Positions 13,304 through 20,002 of a stretch of 21,368 bases of DNA are shown piece by piece. Origin of the DNA: a virus; the IMG/VR virus record IMGVR_UViG_3300037245_001182, positions 1 through 21,368 of that record; one strand, given 5' to 3'. Numbering within the stretch: position 1 is the first letter of the stretch; every line of letters begins with the position of its first letter. The translations under genes were made by a program, and so were the position numbers. The notes beneath the pieces were generated by a model. It was given only the letters and a program-made list of their open reading frames with translations. It was not told the origin of the DNA and searched no databases.

Positions 13304-15093
13304 TTAAACAGGTTCCACAGCATCCGTACGAACTCCGGGTCACGGTTGAAGAAGGATGTCGGGTTCTGATACAACCTCTGGAGTCCCATGGACAGAATCT
13401 CAGTACCATCCCCTTGATAAATCTTACCAGTATAGTTGCTGTTCCCGGTCGCCTTCCACTTGTCCTCCTTGAACATCTCTGACGCGTGCTTTGGATCATT
13501 TGGGTACAGCTGCTTAGTGTACAAGTCCTGCTTCGTCCGGTCCTCCAGGAACTTGTTTGCTGATGTGTAGGCCTTGCGCCCGCGGTGCTCTAGGCCATGT
13601 CCCATCTCATGTATAATGACGTGGACCGGGTCCTCGGGGGCAACGTGGCTTACGCCTCGCCTGTTGAAGGCCCGTCCACCTCTCGGCAGGGCCTTGACCT
13701 GAATGGACTGTGTGTGCTTATAGTTCTTCCCGACAAGACTGTTAAGCCATTTGCCGGCCTCGATGGGAGTGTCCCCAAGTACTTTAGTACTCTGGATAAC
13801 AATGCTACCGGCTCCTTCAGAAAAATGCTTGGCAACCCATAACTGTTCTGAAGTTGCCAGCCTGTTTATTGCCTCAGTAAACTTTGCAATCTCCCTGCTC
13901 TTGGCCGCAATGCGCTCCTGGAGGAGTTTGCCAGCGGGGCTATTCATTCCCGTAGGTACAGCCCTGAGTTGTTTTTCGAGTGCCACCTTTTCCTTCATCA
14001 GGGTCCATTGCTTACGTGACAGGGCATCCACCTTTTTCTTGCGGTTCAAGGTGAAGGCCTTGAAGTCGGCCTTGAGCTTGTCGAACTTGGCGGTCTTCTG
14101 TTTGGGCGTCAGCTTCTTTGGCTTCGGCTTCGGCTTCACAGCTTGTGCCACAGCAAGCAAGTTCCGGGCTGTGGGGTCTGGCTGGGCCTGTGACAGGGGT
14201 CGGGTCTGGGACTTGCGCTTGTACGTCACGGTACACCGGCAAGAGATGGTCTCCTTGGGCTTTGCGCCGAGTGAGGTATCGCCTGGGAACATGAGCTTGG
14301 AGCCACCAACTTCGAAGGGCTTGTCGAAAGCAACCTTCGTCTGGGTGGCACCAGCGACGATGTGGGTGTGCCGGACCCGGAGGTCCCCAGCGTTCAACCA
14401 CGCCTTCGTCATGTTGTCGGCCCGCAGGAACTTGTCTAGGCTGAAGTGTGTACCTGCGTTACTGGCGGCCACGATCTCGGTCTGGACGATGAGCTTGGCA
14501 CGTCTGCTGGAGAACTTGTAACTGTCCTTCAGTTCCCTGGCAACGATGTCGCTGGAGGTACCATCTCGGAGAGCGCGGTCCAGTGAGCGGCGAATCCCGT
14601 CTCGGGTGGCTGTGCTGATGAGGGTAACCTTGGCGGCGGTCATGGTCCGGTTGTACTGGACCAGCTCCGGCATATCATTCAAGTCCACCTTGTCGAACTC
14701 ATCCTTGACCTGCGCCCTGGCACGCTTGGCAAAGTGAAGGCCTACCGTGTCATACAGACTACGGATTATAGGCGCCAGGTTCTTCAGCTCCCGTTCGGCT
14801 GCCCTGCCAATGTGCAACGGGGTTGAGCCAGCCCGGTAGTCTGCCAGCACCGCAGACCTGGCACGTGCTAGAATGGGAATCATCCTGTTGATGAATACTG
14901 CCTCGAACGATCGACGCTCCTTCTCAAAGGTCTTGAACTCAACCAGCATTGAAACCACCTCGGGGTCATACTCATCATCCATTAGTGGGTACAGTTCATT
15001 GAGGCTTGGATGGAGGTAACACAAAGGCTGGTAGGCGGACCGAACGTACTCTGCCACTGACTTCGGTAGCTGGGATATGGTTTGCTTGCTCAT
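13300..15093 (-). CDS. MuF-like minor head protein with C-terminal zincin metallopeptidase-like domain (597 aa)
   Basis: The N-terminal 330 residues match the MuF / SPP1 gp7 head morphogenesis family: the region of DGIRRSLDRALRDGTSSDIV and IVQTEIVAASNAGTHFSL leads to DLRVRHTHIVAGA and the terminal ETISCRCTVTY (Cys-Arg-Cys). A basic linker follows (KPKPKPKKLTPKQK) with a coiled-coil to about residue 430. Residues about 440-597 form a separate domain with HEMGH at 495-499 (VHVIIHEMGHGLEHRG) and a likely third zinc ligand E565 in TEILSMGL, a gluzincin-type arrangement. MuF proteins with C-terminal toxin domains are known in phages; they ride in the head and may be delivered with DNA. AGGAGG four to five bases before the ATG at 15093 supports the start. 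An alternative is a maturation peptidase acting on virion proteins. Confidence 0.87.
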   Translation of the reverse strand: MSKQTISQLPKSVAEYVRSAYQPLCYLHPSLNELYPLMDDEYDPEVVSMLVEFKTFEKERRSFEAVFINRMIPILARARSAVLADYRAGSTPLHIGRAAERELKNLAPIIRSLYDTVGLHFAKRARAQVKDEFDKVDLNDMPELVQYNRTMTAAKVTLISTATRDGIRRSLDRALRDGTSSDIVARELKDSYKFSSRRAKLIVQTEIVAASNAGTHFSLDKFLRADNMTKAWLNAGDLRVRHTHIVAGATQTKVAFDKPFEVGGSKLMFPGDTSLGAKPKETISCRCTVTYKRKSQTRPLSQAQPDPTARNLLAVAQAVKPKPKPKKLTPKQKTAKFDKLKADFKAFTLNRKKKVDALSRKQWTLMKEKVALEKQLRAVPTGMNSPAGKLLQERIAAKSREIAKFTEAINRLATSEQLWVAKHFSEGAGSIVIQSTKVLGDTPIEAGKWLNSLVGKNYKHTQSIQVKALPRGGRAFNRRGVSHVAPEDPVHVIIHEMGHGLEHRGRKAYTSANKFLEDRTKQDLYTKQLYPNDPKHASEMFKEDKWKATGNSNYTGKIYQGDGTEILSMGLQRLYQNPTSFFNRDPEFVRMLWNLFN

Positions 15094-15123
15094 AGGGCCT
15101 CCTACAGGGGCAGGGAACAGTCC

Positions 15124-15143
15124 GGGGCGAGGTTACCCGCCCC
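15124..15143 (-). other. Stable hairpin between the 27-aa gene and the MuF-like gene
   Basis: GGGGCG and CGCCCC form a perfect six-pair stem around an eight-base loop. No T-run follows, so it is not a standard terminator; it may stabilise or partition the mRNA between the membrane peptide and the MuF-like gene. Confidence 0.45.
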
Positions 15144-15149
15144 GTCTGC

Positions 15150-15233
15150 TCAGAATCGCAACCAGAGGTTTGTCGCGGCCAGGACGGTGAGGAGGATGTA
15201 CCACCTCGGTTGAATGTGCTTTAGGTAGGTCAT
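15150..15233 (-). CDS. 27-residue single-span membrane peptide
   Basis: In the 149-base gap between portal and MuF-like genes an ATG at 15233 opens a frame ending with TGA at 15150. AAGGAG lies four to five bases upstream, as good as the sites of the neighbouring genes. The product starts MTYLKHIQPRWY and continues as a hydrophobic span (ILLTVLAATNLWL) ending in Arg-Phe. The short basic N-terminus and single span suggest an inner-membrane peptide. The function is unknown. The placement of the ribosome site, the coding-strand agreement and the membrane pattern argue that it is real, but so short a frame could arise by chance. Confidence 0.55.
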   Translation of the reverse strand: MTYLKHIQPRWYILLTVLAATNLWLRF

Positions 15234-15242
15234 AGGGCTCCT

Positions 15243-16586
15243 TTACTCATCTCCGTCATTCGGGTCATCAACACCCTCGTCATCTTCATCCGGGTCTTCC
15301 TCGGGTTCGTCATCCGGGTCCGCTGGTAGTATGGTGTCATCCAGTACCGGTGCTTCAGCAGAGCTGATGGGCTGAAGGGTTGCTGGCATCCAGGCTACAT
15401 CGCCCCACTCGACATTCGGGAGACCAAGGCGCAACCGCTCGTTCACCACGTTGATTGGGTAACCCATTTTCACCAACCGTTCCGCCTGCTCCATCTTCTC
15501 CCCGAACGCCTGGCGCATAGCCGGGACTTCCGAGAGGTCATAGCGGATGACAATGTCGTCACCAAAGAACGGGGCGAGTCTGGTGTTGACTTTGGACTGA
15601 ATCCACTCCAGCATCCCCATGATGTTGTCTTCCCAAAACGACAGGCGGGCGACGGAATAGTTGCTGTAGGTGGGGTCTTCCTGTGCACCAACAACTTGCG
15701 GCGGCACACCATAGATTGCACAGATCTCATACTTGTTCACGTTGCGCTGGGCGAGGAACTCCATGTCCTTCTGGTTCAGCCCCATCTGCTCCCATGTCAT
15801 ACCGCCCCACAGGACCATCGGCTTGTGTAGTTCGTCGCCGGAGAAACCCTCCTCAAGACTTTCCAGGATCTCGGACTTCTGCTGCACTTGGAGAACCTGC
15901 GCCGGGACGTTCAAGATGCCACTAGGGACGGCAGAGTTATCGAGGATTGTCTTGTTCCACTTGACAGCAGAGTTCTCGGTCTGCACAGTTCTGGCGGCGG
16001 CCGTTAGAGGAGATTGCCCACGGAACTCGTTGAGCGGGTCCACGTATTTCATGTGGATGATGTTGACGGGTTTGTACTTGATCGGTTTGCCCTGACCCGT
16101 GTCGAGTTCGTACCGGTCGATATAGTTGGTCGGGTGGGGTTTAATCTGCATCCAGTCAGGTCGCAATGGGAACAACTGGAACGGGACGCCGGCAACGTAC
16201 ACAACCTCCCAGAACGACTCACCAGCCAGGCCGAGAGTCGTAGCCCAGCACTCGAAGAACTCTTTGCGACTGTAGTATGGGTTTGGCTTCTCCATCAGCA
16301 CTTCGAGCGGGTGGCCCGGTTGCGGTGTCTCCGTACCATCCTTTGCCTTTTTGTAGGCCTTCCACGGGACGGAAGCCACGGCCTCTCCGATGGACCGATT
16401 ACAGCGGTACACCCAGACGAGCTGCTTGTAACCCTCTATGACAGCCTCTTTATAGGTGAAGTCGCCTTTGCCCCCAAACAGACCGCTGCTGCCGCCTGAC
16501 TGGAACATCAGGGAGACGGGGCCTAGCGCCTGTGGGCTACCGGCCTTCATACCGAGAAATCGTTGTGCGCCTTTGATGAAGTTCAT
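15243..16586 (-). CDS. Portal protein, HK97 family (447 aa)
   Basis: Typical portal segments are visible: VYRCNRSIGEAVASVPWKAY near residue 55, IIHMKYVDPLNEFRGQSPLT near residue 175, the segment WNKTILDNSAVPSGIL, and NKYEICAIYGVPPQVVGAQE near residue 280. The protein forms the dodecameric ring at one vertex through which the terminase packages DNA and to which the connector binds. The C-terminus is an extreme acidic tail (DEPEEDPDEDDEGVDDPNDG), likely disordered. The ATG at 16586 has GGAG about 12 bases upstream, further than usual for this operon. The gene follows the sigma-like factor and precedes the membrane peptide and MuF-like genes. Confidence 0.93.
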   Translation of the reverse strand: MNFIKGAQRFLGMKAGSPQALGPVSLMFQSGGSSGLFGGKGDFTYKEAVIEGYKQLVWVYRCNRSIGEAVASVPWKAYKKAKDGTETPQPGHPLEVLMEKPNPYYSRKEFFECWATTLGLAGESFWEVVYVAGVPFQLFPLRPDWMQIKPHPTNYIDRYELDTGQGKPIKYKPVNIIHMKYVDPLNEFRGQSPLTAAARTVQTENSAVKWNKTILDNSAVPSGILNVPAQVLQVQQKSEILESLEEGFSGDELHKPMVLWGGMTWEQMGLNQKDMEFLAQRNVNKYEICAIYGVPPQVVGAQEDPTYSNYSVARLSFWEDNIMGMLEWIQSKVNTRLAPFFGDDIVIRYDLSEVPAMRQAFGEKMEQAERLVKMGYPINVVNERLRLGLPNVEWGDVAWMPATLQPISSAEAPVLDDTILPADPDDEPEEDPDEDDEGVDDPNDGDE

Positions 16587-16601
16587 ATGTGTGTGCAGCT
16601 C

Positions 16602-17219
16602 CTACTGCTTGTTAATAGTCGGGATCAAGTCCGGAAAGTACTCCCGGACCATGGCGAGGCCTTTGTTTCGGATGTCGGGGATGTCGAATTCGTCCATGCT
16701 GAGTTCAGTCCCAATCTCCTCATCCGTACGCCCTTCGAGGAATGTCCGAACAAGCACTGTGGCCTCGATGAGGGGCAGCTTCTCCTCAAGGATCTTGGAC
16801 ACCTTGACGAACAGCAAACGCTGGTCCAGTTGCTCATCCAAGTCAGTTGTGCTTTCCTGGAGATCGAAGTCATCCGGGTGTTCGAGTTGGAACCGTATGT
16901 TGTATTTGCGCTCACGGGAAATCATGTCGAGGATGGCACCTCGAATCCGGGTGAACGCAAAGGTGCTGAACTTGGCACCACGGCTCCCGTCGAACAGTGG
17001 GATTGCTTTCGACAGGCCATACAACGCTTCTGCCACAATGGCTTCATGGTCTATTCGGACATCCTGTGGAATGGGAATCCTCTTGACGATGCTGAGGACC
17101 AAGGGCATAATGTTCTCACCATCGTGGATCACCTCTTGCACCTGGCAGCGCCCTGCCGGGACATGGCTCTCTCCATCCTTCTTCACTTCTGTAGGTCTCT
17201 CTGCTCGTTTGAATTTCAT
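16602..17219 (-). CDS. Sigma-70 family RNA polymerase sigma factor, FliA/SigB-like layout (205 aa)
   Basis: Residues about 36-103 match sigma region 2: HEAIVAEALYGLSKAIPLFD, then GSRGAKFSTFAFTRIRGAIL and DMISRER, the hallmark of -10 recognition and core RNA polymerase binding. Residues about 140-195 match region 4, with a helix-turn-helix (GRTDEEIGTELSMDEFDIPD) for -35 recognition. Region 1.1 is absent and region 3 appears short, as in alternative sigma factors. The start ATG overlaps the terminase stop by one base (TAATG). The place is where a terminase or portal partner would be expected, not a regulator. It could redirect host polymerase to late genes; candidate target elements with a GCCGATAA core are found upstream of several virion genes. 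A remote alternative is a diverged packaging accessory protein. Confidence 0.85.
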   Translation of the reverse strand: MKFKRAERPTEVKKDGESHVPAGRCQVQEVIHDGENIMPLVLSIVKRIPIPQDVRIDHEAIVAEALYGLSKAIPLFDGSRGAKFSTFAFTRIRGAILDMISRERKYNIRFQLEHPDDFDLQESTTDLDEQLDQRLLFVKVSKILEEKLPLIEATVLVRTFLEGRTDEEIGTELSMDEFDIPDIRNKGLAMVREYFPDLIPTINKQ

Positions 17220-18607
17220 TATCTTCGCCTTCCGCCGCCTAGTCGCGTCGCTCCATATTCAACAGCCGGCTCAAGTGCCAGGGTATTGAAAGCCCCGGAC
17301 GTGGCGTCCGCCTGATCATCGTGTTCGTGTTCCATGGTCTGTGTGACCGAACAAATCTCCTGGAGCCACTCGTGGTTCCAAGGGCCATTCACCAGTGTGA
17401 CGTTACCGCCTTCCGCCTGAGCCGCGAAGGGCCGCCACCTTACATACTTCGGACCGGAGGCTGGTATGCCAGCGAAGTCGAACCCTGTGAGCTGGCGCAG
17501 GTACTGGGCGATGACTGTTTTCCCCGATGCTCCTGGTTCCTGTTCCATCCTGATCCGGCAGTTCCGCCCGTCAAGCTTGGCGGTGGCGGTGACCAACTCC
17601 TCAACCCGGAGCGGTGATAACCGGTCGCGCCGGACGTCCTCGATGTACCAGACACCGTTCGGCGCCATGGCCACACGGACCCCGACAGTCCAGTCAGGGT
17701 TTGTGGACTTCTTCTTTGCCTCAGTACCAGCCAGATCCCAGAACCGCATTCGTGTACACTCAAATGGCACCGCCGCAACATCGCAGTATTTCTGGAACCA
17801 CTCGAACTTGAACAGTGCACCCTCGAGGCTGGCGTTCCAGTCACCCCACCGTCTCTGCGCCCGTGTGATCGGGTCCAACATACTCAGGGATACTTCATAG
17901 GCCTTCTGGTCGATATGGGGATTGTCCTCAAGCAGGGACGGGATGAAGATGCTTTTGCCCCGGACGGTGTTCTTGTCGATGAACCGTTTCTTGTTCCAGA
18001 GGTGACCTACGCCGCCAGGGTTTGAAGCACCTCGCATCCGCAGCGGTACAGGGAACCCGACTGGTTTCCTGAGCCGGCCGAATAGGAATGTGTACTGGGA
18101 CTCGAGGAACTGGGATAGCTCGTCAAAGCCAATGAACTGGAAGGCCGCCGAGTCATACTGGTACTTGTCATTCTCGTGTTGCAGGTACCCGAACTGAAGG
18201 GAGGCCCCACTGGGGAATACATACCGGTTGTGCTTGCCCTCCCACATGGCGTCCGTACCCTGCAACCACTGGTGAGCCCTGTGGAGGATGGAGTCTGCCA
18301 AGTTGAGCTGGGAGAATGTACGCCTCAGGATGAGTGCGTTGTAACCTGGGACGTCGATGTATTGGAGGGCGCCCATGAGGAGGTAGTCAGACTTCCCACC
18401 ACCAGCGGCCCCACCAAAGAAGAGCTCCAAGTAATCGTTCAGGAGGAGCGCACAGGTTTGGCGCTCGGTCGGGATGTGAGGGCAGTACTTCGACATCTTG
18501 GGGATGAGGTCGCCCGCCCAGTCTACGCCGGCGTCGTTTGCGTCCTGGAGGTCTTGCTCGTAGCTGGCCAAGACGTCTTTGTCGAATTGTTCTTTGGTTG
18601 CTTCCAT
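17219..18607 (-). CDS. Terminase large subunit (462 aa)
   Basis: The packaging motor ATPase has a Walker A at residues 65-73 (GGAAGGGKS) and a Walker B at 157-163 (FQFIGFDE), with the coupling segment SNPGGVGHLWNKKRF near 195-209. The RNase H-like nuclease domain has D291 (RFWDLAGTE), an acidic residue near 355 (RMEQEPGASGKT) and the late HDDQADATS near 429-437. Together these cut concatemers and drive DNA into the head through the portal. The ATG at 18607 has AAGGTG nine bases upstream and a TATAAT promoter about 75 bases upstream. No small terminase gene is visible next to it; the neighbour on one side is a sigma-like factor and on the other a divergent control region. Confidence 0.95.
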   Translation of the reverse strand: MEATKEQFDKDVLASYEQDLQDANDAGVDWAGDLIPKMSKYCPHIPTERQTCALLLNDYLELFFGGAAGGGKSDYLLMGALQYIDVPGYNALILRRTFSQLNLADSILHRAHQWLQGTDAMWEGKHNRYVFPSGASLQFGYLQHENDKYQYDSAAFQFIGFDELSQFLESQYTFLFGRLRKPVGFPVPLRMRGASNPGGVGHLWNKKRFIDKNTVRGKSIFIPSLLEDNPHIDQKAYEVSLSMLDPITRAQRRWGDWNASLEGALFKFEWFQKYCDVAAVPFECTRMRFWDLAGTEAKKKSTNPDWTVGVRVAMAPNGVWYIEDVRRDRLSPLRVEELVTATAKLDGRNCRIRMEQEPGASGKTVIAQYLRQLTGFDFAGIPASGPKYVRWRPFAAQAEGGNVTLVNGPWNHEWLQEICSVTQTMEHEHDDQADATSGAFNTLALEPAVEYGATRLGGGRRR

Positions 18608-18679
18608 AGAGAGTTACACCTTGCGGTTCTGCTAGGTGCTCCCATCCTGGAAGCGTGTTACCGAATCTCGTTACTGGAC

Positions 18680-18710
18680 ATTATACGCAAAGTTAGTTGA
18701 CTATTGTCAA
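18680..18710 (-). promoter_or_regulatory. Promoter of the structural operon: TTGACA-19-TATAAT
   Basis: On the minus strand TTGACA (18710-18705) and TATAAT (18685-18680), both perfect consensus, are 19 bases apart and lead into the terminase gene. The spacer is two bases longer than ideal, which may make the promoter depend on an activator or on DNA twisting. This is the only strong sigma-70 promoter seen for the minus-strand block. Confidence 0.7.
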
Positions 18711-18713
18711 CTA
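18694..18713. promoter_or_regulatory. Inverted repeat TAGTTGAC-4-GTCAACTA over the -35 box
   Basis: Two perfect eight-base arms separated by four bases cover the -35 of the terminase promoter. A dimeric regulator bound here would block or modulate transcription of the whole late block. No regulator gene that would bind it is evident in the window. Confidence 0.55.
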
Positions 18714-18733
18714 AAGAGAAATCAAAGGGAGAG

Positions 18734-18796
18734 GCAAAATAAGTGTTGACACCTTGGCAAAACTGTGGCACCATTGGTTTATGCTTACCACACAGA
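18734..18796 (+). repeat. Promoter repeat, copy A (TTGACA-17-CACCAT, leaderless start)
   Basis: This block is nearly identical to 19378-19440: about 57 of 63 bases match, the differences being confined to the spacer between the two boxes. It contains TTGACA (18746-18751), a 17-base spacer, CACCAT (18769-18774), six bases and then ATG at 18781. Transcription would begin at or next to the start codon, and no Shine-Dalgarno sequence is present. The arms TGTGG and CCACA flank the start codon. Confidence 0.75.
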
Positions 18797-19326
18797 CCTA
18801 CGAAGGCAAAACGGCGGTGGAGTGGCGGGAGTCAGCCGCGGCGAACCGCAAAGAAAAGAACGACAGTTTTGAGCGTTGCGACACCGATGGTTTCCTCTCT
18901 CAGTGGGCCAGCGGAATTTGTGGTCGGCGGGATGAGTACGCCGCTCAACTCGCAGAGCAAGGTGGTGTGAGCGACTTCCCCGTACTACTTGATAGCGGTG
19001 GTAACGTCGTTGCCATTGACTATACGCCCGCCGGTTACTCGGCCAGCGCCGGCTACTACGTCAAATCTGCCTGGAAGGTTCTGCGCAAGTACCGGAAATG
19101 CCTTTGCCGCGGGTTCATCCCGATGGGTGAGAAATCCCGCATCCAGAAGAAACTTGGACTCCGTGAGGGCAGGGCGATCCTCCCGGCAAAGGCTGATGTT
19201 GTTGGTACTGGCCACGGCCTCTCAGGGACCGCATGGGCCGCAATCGTTATTGATAACGGGCAGTTCTATACGTTGCTTGAGGAGGGCCACCACTTCAAGC
19301 TCGCCCTGGATCATGAAGAGGCGTAA
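18781..19326 (+). CDS. Unknown plus-strand phage protein (181 aa)
   Basis: I recognise no family. The protein starts MLTTQTYEGKTAVEWRESAA and is soluble, with an N-terminal charged helix, cysteines at CGRR and CLCRGF, a basic middle (KSAWKVLRKYRKCLCRGFIP) and a C-terminal segment IVIDNGQFYTLLEEGHHF that looks like beta strands. There is no signal peptide. The start is set by the promoter repeat: the ATG at 18781 is six bases after the proposed -10 box, so translation is probably leaderless; a TTG further up (18754) lies inside the promoter. A good terminator follows 18 bases after the stop. The first five codons are shared with the next gene, which suggests the control block was duplicated together with them. 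Being divergent from the late operon, it may belong to an earlier expression class. Confidence 0.8.
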   Translation: MLTTQTYEGKTAVEWRESAAANRKEKNDSFERCDTDGFLSQWASGICGRRDEYAAQLAEQGGVSDFPVLLDSGGNVVAIDYTPAGYSASAGYYVKSAWKVLRKYRKCLCRGFIPMGEKSRIQKKLGLREGRAILPAKADVVGTGHGLSGTAWAAIVIDNGQFYTLLEEGHHFKLALDHEEA

Positions 19327-19343
19327 TCGCACCTCCTCAGCAG

Positions 19344-19369
19344 CCCACCGTTTCGGCGGTGGGTTTTTT
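19344..19369 (+). terminator. Rho-independent terminator after the 181-aa gene
   Basis: CCCACCG and CGGTGGG form a seven-pair stem around TTTCGG and are followed by six T residues. It sits 18 bases after the stop codon and directly before the second promoter repeat, so each of the two plus-strand genes is its own transcription unit. Confidence 0.9.
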
Positions 19370-19377
19370 ACGTTTAG

Positions 19378-19440
19378 GCAAAATAAGTGTTGACAGTCAG
19401 GCAAAGGTGTGGCACCATTGGTTTATGCTTACCACACAGA
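19378..19440 (+). repeat. Promoter repeat, copy B (TTGACA-17-CACCAT, leaderless start)
   Basis: This is the second copy of the 63-base block. TTGACA is at 19390-19395, the spacer is 17 bases, CACCAT is at 19413-19418 and the ATG at 19425 follows six bases later. The stretch from the -10 box to codon 5 is identical to copy A, while the spacer differs at six positions. GTGTGG and CCACAC flank the start codon as inverted arms. Confidence 0.75.
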
Positions 19441-19871
19441 TCACAGCAGCAAAGTTGAAAGCAATGCAAACGGACATATATGATGCCTTGGTTGCAGTCG
19501 GGGCGAAGCACGGTGTCACCCTTACCACGGGCAACACGAAGTTCAGCAACAGTGAGGCCCGGACGCAGCTCATCATCCGGTCAGGTTACTGCGAAGGCCA
19601 GACCCAAGAGGACTTGGACAAGGCGGAATGGGACCGGCACTGCCCCTACATCGGAATGAAAGCTGAGGACTTTGGCCAGTCGTTCCAGATCAATGGTCGT
19701 GTGTTCACCATCTGCCAAATCAAACCCAACGCCCACTCCTACCCGATCATTGGTAAGGGTCCTGCCGGTGGGAAATACAAGTTCGCAGCCGCTGGTGTCA
19801 AAGTGGCCCTGGCGCAGAAGCTTGAGCGTGGGACATCCTTCGCTGGGGTCATGAACCAGCGCACCACATAA
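19425..19871 (+). CDS. Conserved phage hypothetical protein (148 aa)
   Basis: The protein starts MLTTQITAAKLKAMQTDIYD and continues with GAKHGVTLTTGNTKFSNSEA, then CPYIGMKAEDFGQSFQINGR, VFTICQIKPNAHSYPII and GGKYKFAAAGVKVAL. Phage proteins with this order of motifs (GLxxEDFGxxFxxNGxxYxIxGIKPxxxxYPI...KF) are common in tailed phages, but I know of no assigned function. No membrane or signal segments are seen. The start is set by the promoter repeat and is probably leaderless. A hairpin (TGACGGGG...CCCCGTCA) lies four bases after the stop. Confidence 0.85.
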   Translation: MLTTQITAAKLKAMQTDIYDALVAVGAKHGVTLTTGNTKFSNSEARTQLIIRSGYCEGQTQEDLDKAEWDRHCPYIGMKAEDFGQSFQINGRVFTICQIKPNAHSYPIIGKGPAGGKYKFAAAGVKVALAQKLERGTSFAGVMNQRTT

Positions 19872-19874
19872 CTT

Positions 19875-19897
19875 TGACGGGGGCGTAAGCCCCGTCA
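19875..19897 (+). terminator. Hairpin after the 148-aa gene
   Basis: TGACGGGG (19875-19882) and CCCCGTCA (19890-19897) form an eight-pair stem with a seven-base loop just beyond the stop codon. Only a short A-rich tract follows on the plus strand, so as a terminator it is weak by itself; the larger hairpin 20 bases further on may complete it. Confidence 0.5.
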
Positions 19898-19905
19898 CAC
19901 CAAAA

Positions 19906-19945
19906 TTAAAAACAGCAATGCCCCGGTGGTTTAGACCGGGGCATT
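19906..19945 (-). terminator. Strong terminator for the minus-strand ThyX cluster
   Basis: An eleven-pair perfect stem (AATGCCCCGGT, 19917-19927, with 19935-19945) with a seven-base loop is followed on the minus strand by GCTG and then TTTTTAATTTT. It ends transcription coming from the radical-SAM-like gene about 60 bases after its stop and can also stop plus-strand polymerase. The rest of 19946-20002 shows nothing notable. Confidence 0.75.
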
Positions 19946-20002
19946 TGCCATGTGCGGGATGATGTCCCTCCCATTCAAGGCTATCTCAGGGACAAAGAAG
20001 TA

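Noticed and set aside
15124-15143. Intrinsic terminator before the MuF-like gene
   Set aside because: The hairpin is stable but no T-run follows on the transcribed strand.
16456-17315. Two long plus-strand frames (250-277 codons) opposite the sigma-like and portal genes
   Set aside because: The minus-strand frames carry clear sigma and portal motifs, while the plus-strand products show no recognisable pattern and no promoter or ribosome site.
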